Shown here in pieces: positions 60,265 through 64,000 of a DNA stretch of 64,000 nt. The position numbers and the translations under genes were made by a program. Location of the stretch: positions 3,658,868 through 3,722,867 of the forward strand of contig OX393577.1 of the NCBI GenBank assembly GCA_947652605.1, written 5' to 3'. The notes beneath the pieces were generated by a model. That model saw only the letters and a program-made list of their open reading frames with translations, had not been told where the DNA came from and ran no database searches. Source of the DNA: Elmis aenea (Eukaryota > Arthropoda > Insecta > Coleoptera > Elmidae). Position 1 is the first letter of the stretch. Each line of letters begins with the position of its first letter.

Positions 60265-63200
60265 TTGAACAAAATCGTAAGAGCCGTTTTCGAGAAAAAT
60301 TTTCAAAATTTTTAATTTTTTGAATAACTTTGTAAATTAAATTTCAAAATAGTTGAGACAAACGGCATTATACTAAGAAAAATAAACTCTATAACATACT
60401 AGAATTTGAACAAAATCGTAAGAGCCGTTTTCGAGAAAAATTTTCAAAATTTTTAATTTTTTGAATAACTTTGTAAATTAAATTTCAAAATAGTTGAGAC
60501 AAACGGCATTATACTAAGAAAAATAAACTCTATAACATACTAAAATTTGAACAAAATCGTAAGAGCCGTTTTCGAGAAAAATAAATTTTCAAAATTTTTA
60601 ATTTTTTGAATAACTTTGTAAATTAAATTTCAAAATAGTTGAGACAAACGGCATTATACTAAGAAAAATAAACTCTATAACATACTAAAATTTGAACAAA
60701 ATCGTAAGAGCCGTTTTCGAGAAAAATTTTCAAAATTTTTAATTTTTTGAATAACTTTGTAAATTAAATTTCAAAATAGTTGAGACAAACGGCATTATAC
60801 TAAGAAAAATAAACTCTATAACATACTAAAATTTGAACAAAATCGTAAGAGCCGTTTTCGAGAAAAATAAATTTTCAAAATTTTTAATTTTTTGAATAAC
60901 TTTGTAAATTAAATTTCAAAATAGTTGAGACAAACGGGTTTATACTAAGAAAAATAAACTCTATAACATACTAAAATTTGAACAAAATCGTAAGAGCCGT
61001 TTTCGAGAAAAATAAATTTTCAAAATTTTTAATTTTTTGAATAACTTTGTAAATTAAATTTCAAAATAGTTGAGACAAACGGCATTATACTAAGAAAAAT
61101 AAACTCTATAACATACTAAAATTTGAACAAAATCGTAAGAGCCGTTTTCGAGAAAAATAAATTTTCAAAATTTTTAATTTTTTGAATAACTTTGTAAATT
61201 AAATTTCAAAATAGTTGAGACAAACGGCATTATACTAAGAAAAATAAACTCTATAACATACTAAAATTTGAACAAAATCGTAAGAGCCGTTTTCGAGAAA
61301 AATAAATTTTCAAAATTTTTAATTTTTTGAATAACTTTGTAAATTAAATTTCAAAATAGTTGAGACAAACGGCATACTAAGAAAAATAAACTCTATAACA
61401 TACTAAAATTTGAACAAAATCGTAAGAGCCGTTTTCGAGAAAAATAAATTTTCAAAATTTTTAATTTTTTGAATAACTTTGTAAATTAAATTTTAAAATA
61501 GTTGAGACAAACACTAAGAAAAATAAACTCTATAACATACTAAAATTTGAACAAAATCGTAAGAGCCGTTTTCGAGAAAAATAAATTTTCAAAATTTTTA
61601 ATTTTTTGAATAACTTTGTAAATTAAATTTCAAAATAGTTGAGACAAACGGCATTATACTAAGAAAAATAAACTCTATAACATACTAAAATTTGAACAAA
61701 ATCGTAAGAGCCGTTTTCGAGAAAAATAAATTTTCAAAATTTTTAATTTTTTGAATAACTTTGTAAATTAAATTTCAAAATAGTTGAGACAAACGGCATT
61801 ATACTAAGAAAAATAAACTCTATAACATACTAATATTTGAACAAAATCGTAAGAGCCGTTTTCGAGAAAAATTTTCAAAATATTTAATTTTTTGAATAAC
61901 TTTGTAAATTAAATTTCAAAATAGTTGAGACAAACGGCATTATACTAAGAAAAATAAACTCTATAACATACTAAAATTTGAACAAAATCGTAAGAGCCGT
62001 TTTCGAGAAAAATAAATTTTCAAAATTTTTAATTTTTTGAATAACTTTGTAAATTAAATTTCAAAATAGTTGAGACAAATGGCATTATACTAAGAAAAAT
62101 AAACTCTATAACATACTAAAATTTGAACAAAATCGTAAGAGCCGTTTTCGAGAAAAATAAATTTTCAAAATTTTTAATTTTTTGAATAACTTTGTAAATT
62201 AAATTTCAAAATAGTTGAGACAAACGGGTTTATACTAAGAAAAATAAACTCTATAACATACTAAAATTTGAACAAAATCGTAAGAGCCGTTTTCGAGAAA
62301 AATAAATTTTCAAAATTTTTAATTTTTTGAATAACTTTGTAAATTAAATTTCAAAATAGTTGAGACAAACGGCATTATACTAAGAAAAATAAACTCTATA
62401 ACATACTAATATTTGAACAAAATCGTAAGAGCCGTTTTCGAGAAAAATTTTCAAAATATTTAATTTTTTGAATAACTTTGTAAATTAAATTTCAAAATAG
62501 TTGAGACAAACGGCATTATACTAAGAAAAATAAACTCTATAACATACTAAAATTTGAACAAAATCGTAAGAGCCGTTTTCGAGAAAAATTTTCAAAATTT
62601 TTAATTTTTTGAATAACTTTGTAAATTAAATTTCAAAATAGTTGAGACAAACGGCATTATACTAAGAAAAATAAACTCTATAACATACTAAAATTTGAAC
62701 AAAATCGTAAGAGCCGTTTTCGAGAAAAATAAATTTTCAAAATTTTTAATTTTTTGAATAACTTTGTAAATTAAATTTCAAAATAGTTGAGACAAACGGC
62801 ATTATACTAAGAAAAATAAACTCTATAACATACTAAAATTTGAACAAAATCGTAAGAGCCGTTTTCGAGAAAAATAAATTTTCAAAATTTTTAATTTTTT
62901 GAATAACTTTGTAAATTAAATTTCAAAATAGTTGAGACAAACGGCATTATACTAAGAAAAATAAACTCTATAACATACTAAAATTTGAACAAAATCGTAA
63001 GAGCCGTTTTCGAGAAAAATAAATTTTCAAAATTTTTAATTTTTTGAATAACTTTGTAAATTAAATTTCAAAATAGTTGAGACAAACGGCATTATACTAA
63101 GAAAAATAAACTCTATAACATACTAAAATTTGAACAAAATCTTAAGAGCCGTTTTCGAGAAAAATAAATTTTCAAAATTTTTAATTTTTTGAATAACTTT

Positions 63201-64000
63201 GTAAATTAAATTTCAAAATAGTTGAGACAAACGGCATTATACTAAGAAAAATAAACTCTATAACATACTAATATTTGAACAAAATCGTAAGAGCCGTTTT
63301 CGAGATAAATAAATTTTCAAAATTTTTAATTTTTTGAATAACTTTGTAAATTAAATTTCAAAATAGTTGAGACAAACGGCAATATACTAAGAAAAATAAA
63401 CTCTATAACATACTAAAATTTGAACAAAATCGTAAGAGCCGTTTTCGAGAAAAATTTTCAAAATTTTTAATTTTTTGAATAACTTTGTAAATTAAATTTC
63501 AAAATAGTTGAGACAAACGGCATTATACTAAGAAAAATAAACTCTATAACATACTAAAATTTGAACAAAATCGTAAGAGCCGTTTTCGAGAAAAATTTTC
63601 AAAATATTTAATTTTTTGAATAACTTTGTAAATTAAATTTCAAAATAGTTGAGACAAACGGCATTATACTAAGAAAAATAAACTCTATAACATACTAAAA
63701 TTTGAACAAAATCGTAAGAGCCGTTTTCGAGAAAAATAAATTTTCAAAATTTTTAATTTTTTGAATAACTTTGTAAATTAAATTTCAAAATAGTTGAGAC
63801 AAACGGCATTATACTAAGAAAAATAAACTCTATAACATACTAGAATTTGAACAAAATCGTAAGAGCCGTTTTCGAGAAAAATAAATTTTCAAAATTTTTA
63901 ATTTTTTGAATAACTTTGTAAATTAAATTTCAAAATAGTTGAGACAAACGGCATTATACTAAGAAAAATAAACTCTATAACATACTAAAATTTGAACAAA

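Larger units (their letters stand above)
35641..64000. repeat. Giant tandem satellite array, 141/145-bp monomers
   Basis: From the first full monomer at 35773 to the end of the window the sequence is tandem copies of one unit, roughly 185 of them. The unit contains, in order, AATAACTTTGTAAATTAAAT, AGTTGAGACAAACGGC, CTCTATAACATACTA, AATCGTAAGAGCCGTTTTCG and a T/A-rich end. By counting, the standard form is 141 bp with 31 G or C (22%). A second form is 145 bp, from GAGAAAAATTTTC becoming GAGAAAAATAAATTTTC. The four CpG sites per unit are kept in nearly all copies. No protein is encoded. The array is open on the right, so its true size is unknown. Two monomers near 61370 and 61511 carry short deletions. 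Location (pericentromeric, subtelomeric or dispersed) cannot be told from sequence. Confidence 0.98.

Noticed and set aside
35641..64000. CRISPR-like regularly repeated array
   Set aside because: The repeats are head-to-tail monomers without unique spacers, the setting is eukaryotic, and no cas gene is present.
35641..64000. Calling the satellite a centromere or telomere
   Set aside because: Sequence alone does not show location. No telomeric TTAGG runs and no clear 17-bp CENP-B-box match were seen.

Overview
This window looks like insect nuclear DNA, possibly from a beetle. The order is a guess from the style of the repeats. It is AT-rich and dominated by mobile-element debris. It holds one convincing single-copy host gene with spliceosomal introns, and it ends in a very large tandem satellite. 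There is no operon, prokaryotic gene, rRNA, tRNA or CRISPR array that I can support.

Layout. From 1 to 17.4 kb there is repeat-rich intergenic DNA. It contains a 2.16-kb foldback element (71-2232), three copies of a moderately repeated element here called ATTGGTCG, and a 713-bp non-autonomous hAT element with a perfect 8-bp target duplication that carries only a BED-like zinc finger (5016-5728). It also contains a decayed rosa-type (DD41D) mariner with both termini (6390-7672), pieces of two other hAT transposases, several fragments of non-LTR reverse transcriptases, and a 293-bp palindromic MITE (13571-13863). From 17459 to about 21010 lies the 3' part of the myocardin-related transcription factor gene (Mrtf): three visible coding exons encode RPEL repeats, a basic box, a SAP domain, a coiled coil and a conserved C-terminus. 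A polyadenylation signal follows. From 21 to 35.6 kb there is more mobile debris. The most interesting piece is a 1.69-kb element (23120-24810) with about 115-bp inverted ends and an 8-bp target duplication around a broken, unfamiliar gene. This stretch also holds non-LTR fragments, two truncated mariners lying head to tail, and a 1.22-kb near-perfect foldback (31816-33039).

From 35641 to the right edge the sequence is satellite DNA, about 28.4 kb in the window and not ending in it. The monomer is 141 bp or 145 bp, the longer form having a TAAA insertion, and is about 22% G+C. The 141-bp form dominates the left and the 145-bp form the right. Shared variants reveal higher-order repeats: a 564-bp tetramer, an 866-bp hexamer and a 286-bp dimer. 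Larger duplications have offsets of 1794, 2683, 2250 and 4024 bp. Islands of a second, unrelated 160-bp unit are embedded in the array.

How it fits together. Only Mrtf is likely to be a working host gene; its product would be an actin-sensing coactivator of SRF. The foldbacks, several MITEs and the rosa mariner share CAGGG-type ends next to TA, which points to the Tc1/mariner superfamily. The satellite shares short phrases with the foldback elements, so it may have grown out of that kind of element; this is inference. All coordinates of decayed elements are approximate unless a terminus or target duplication is named.
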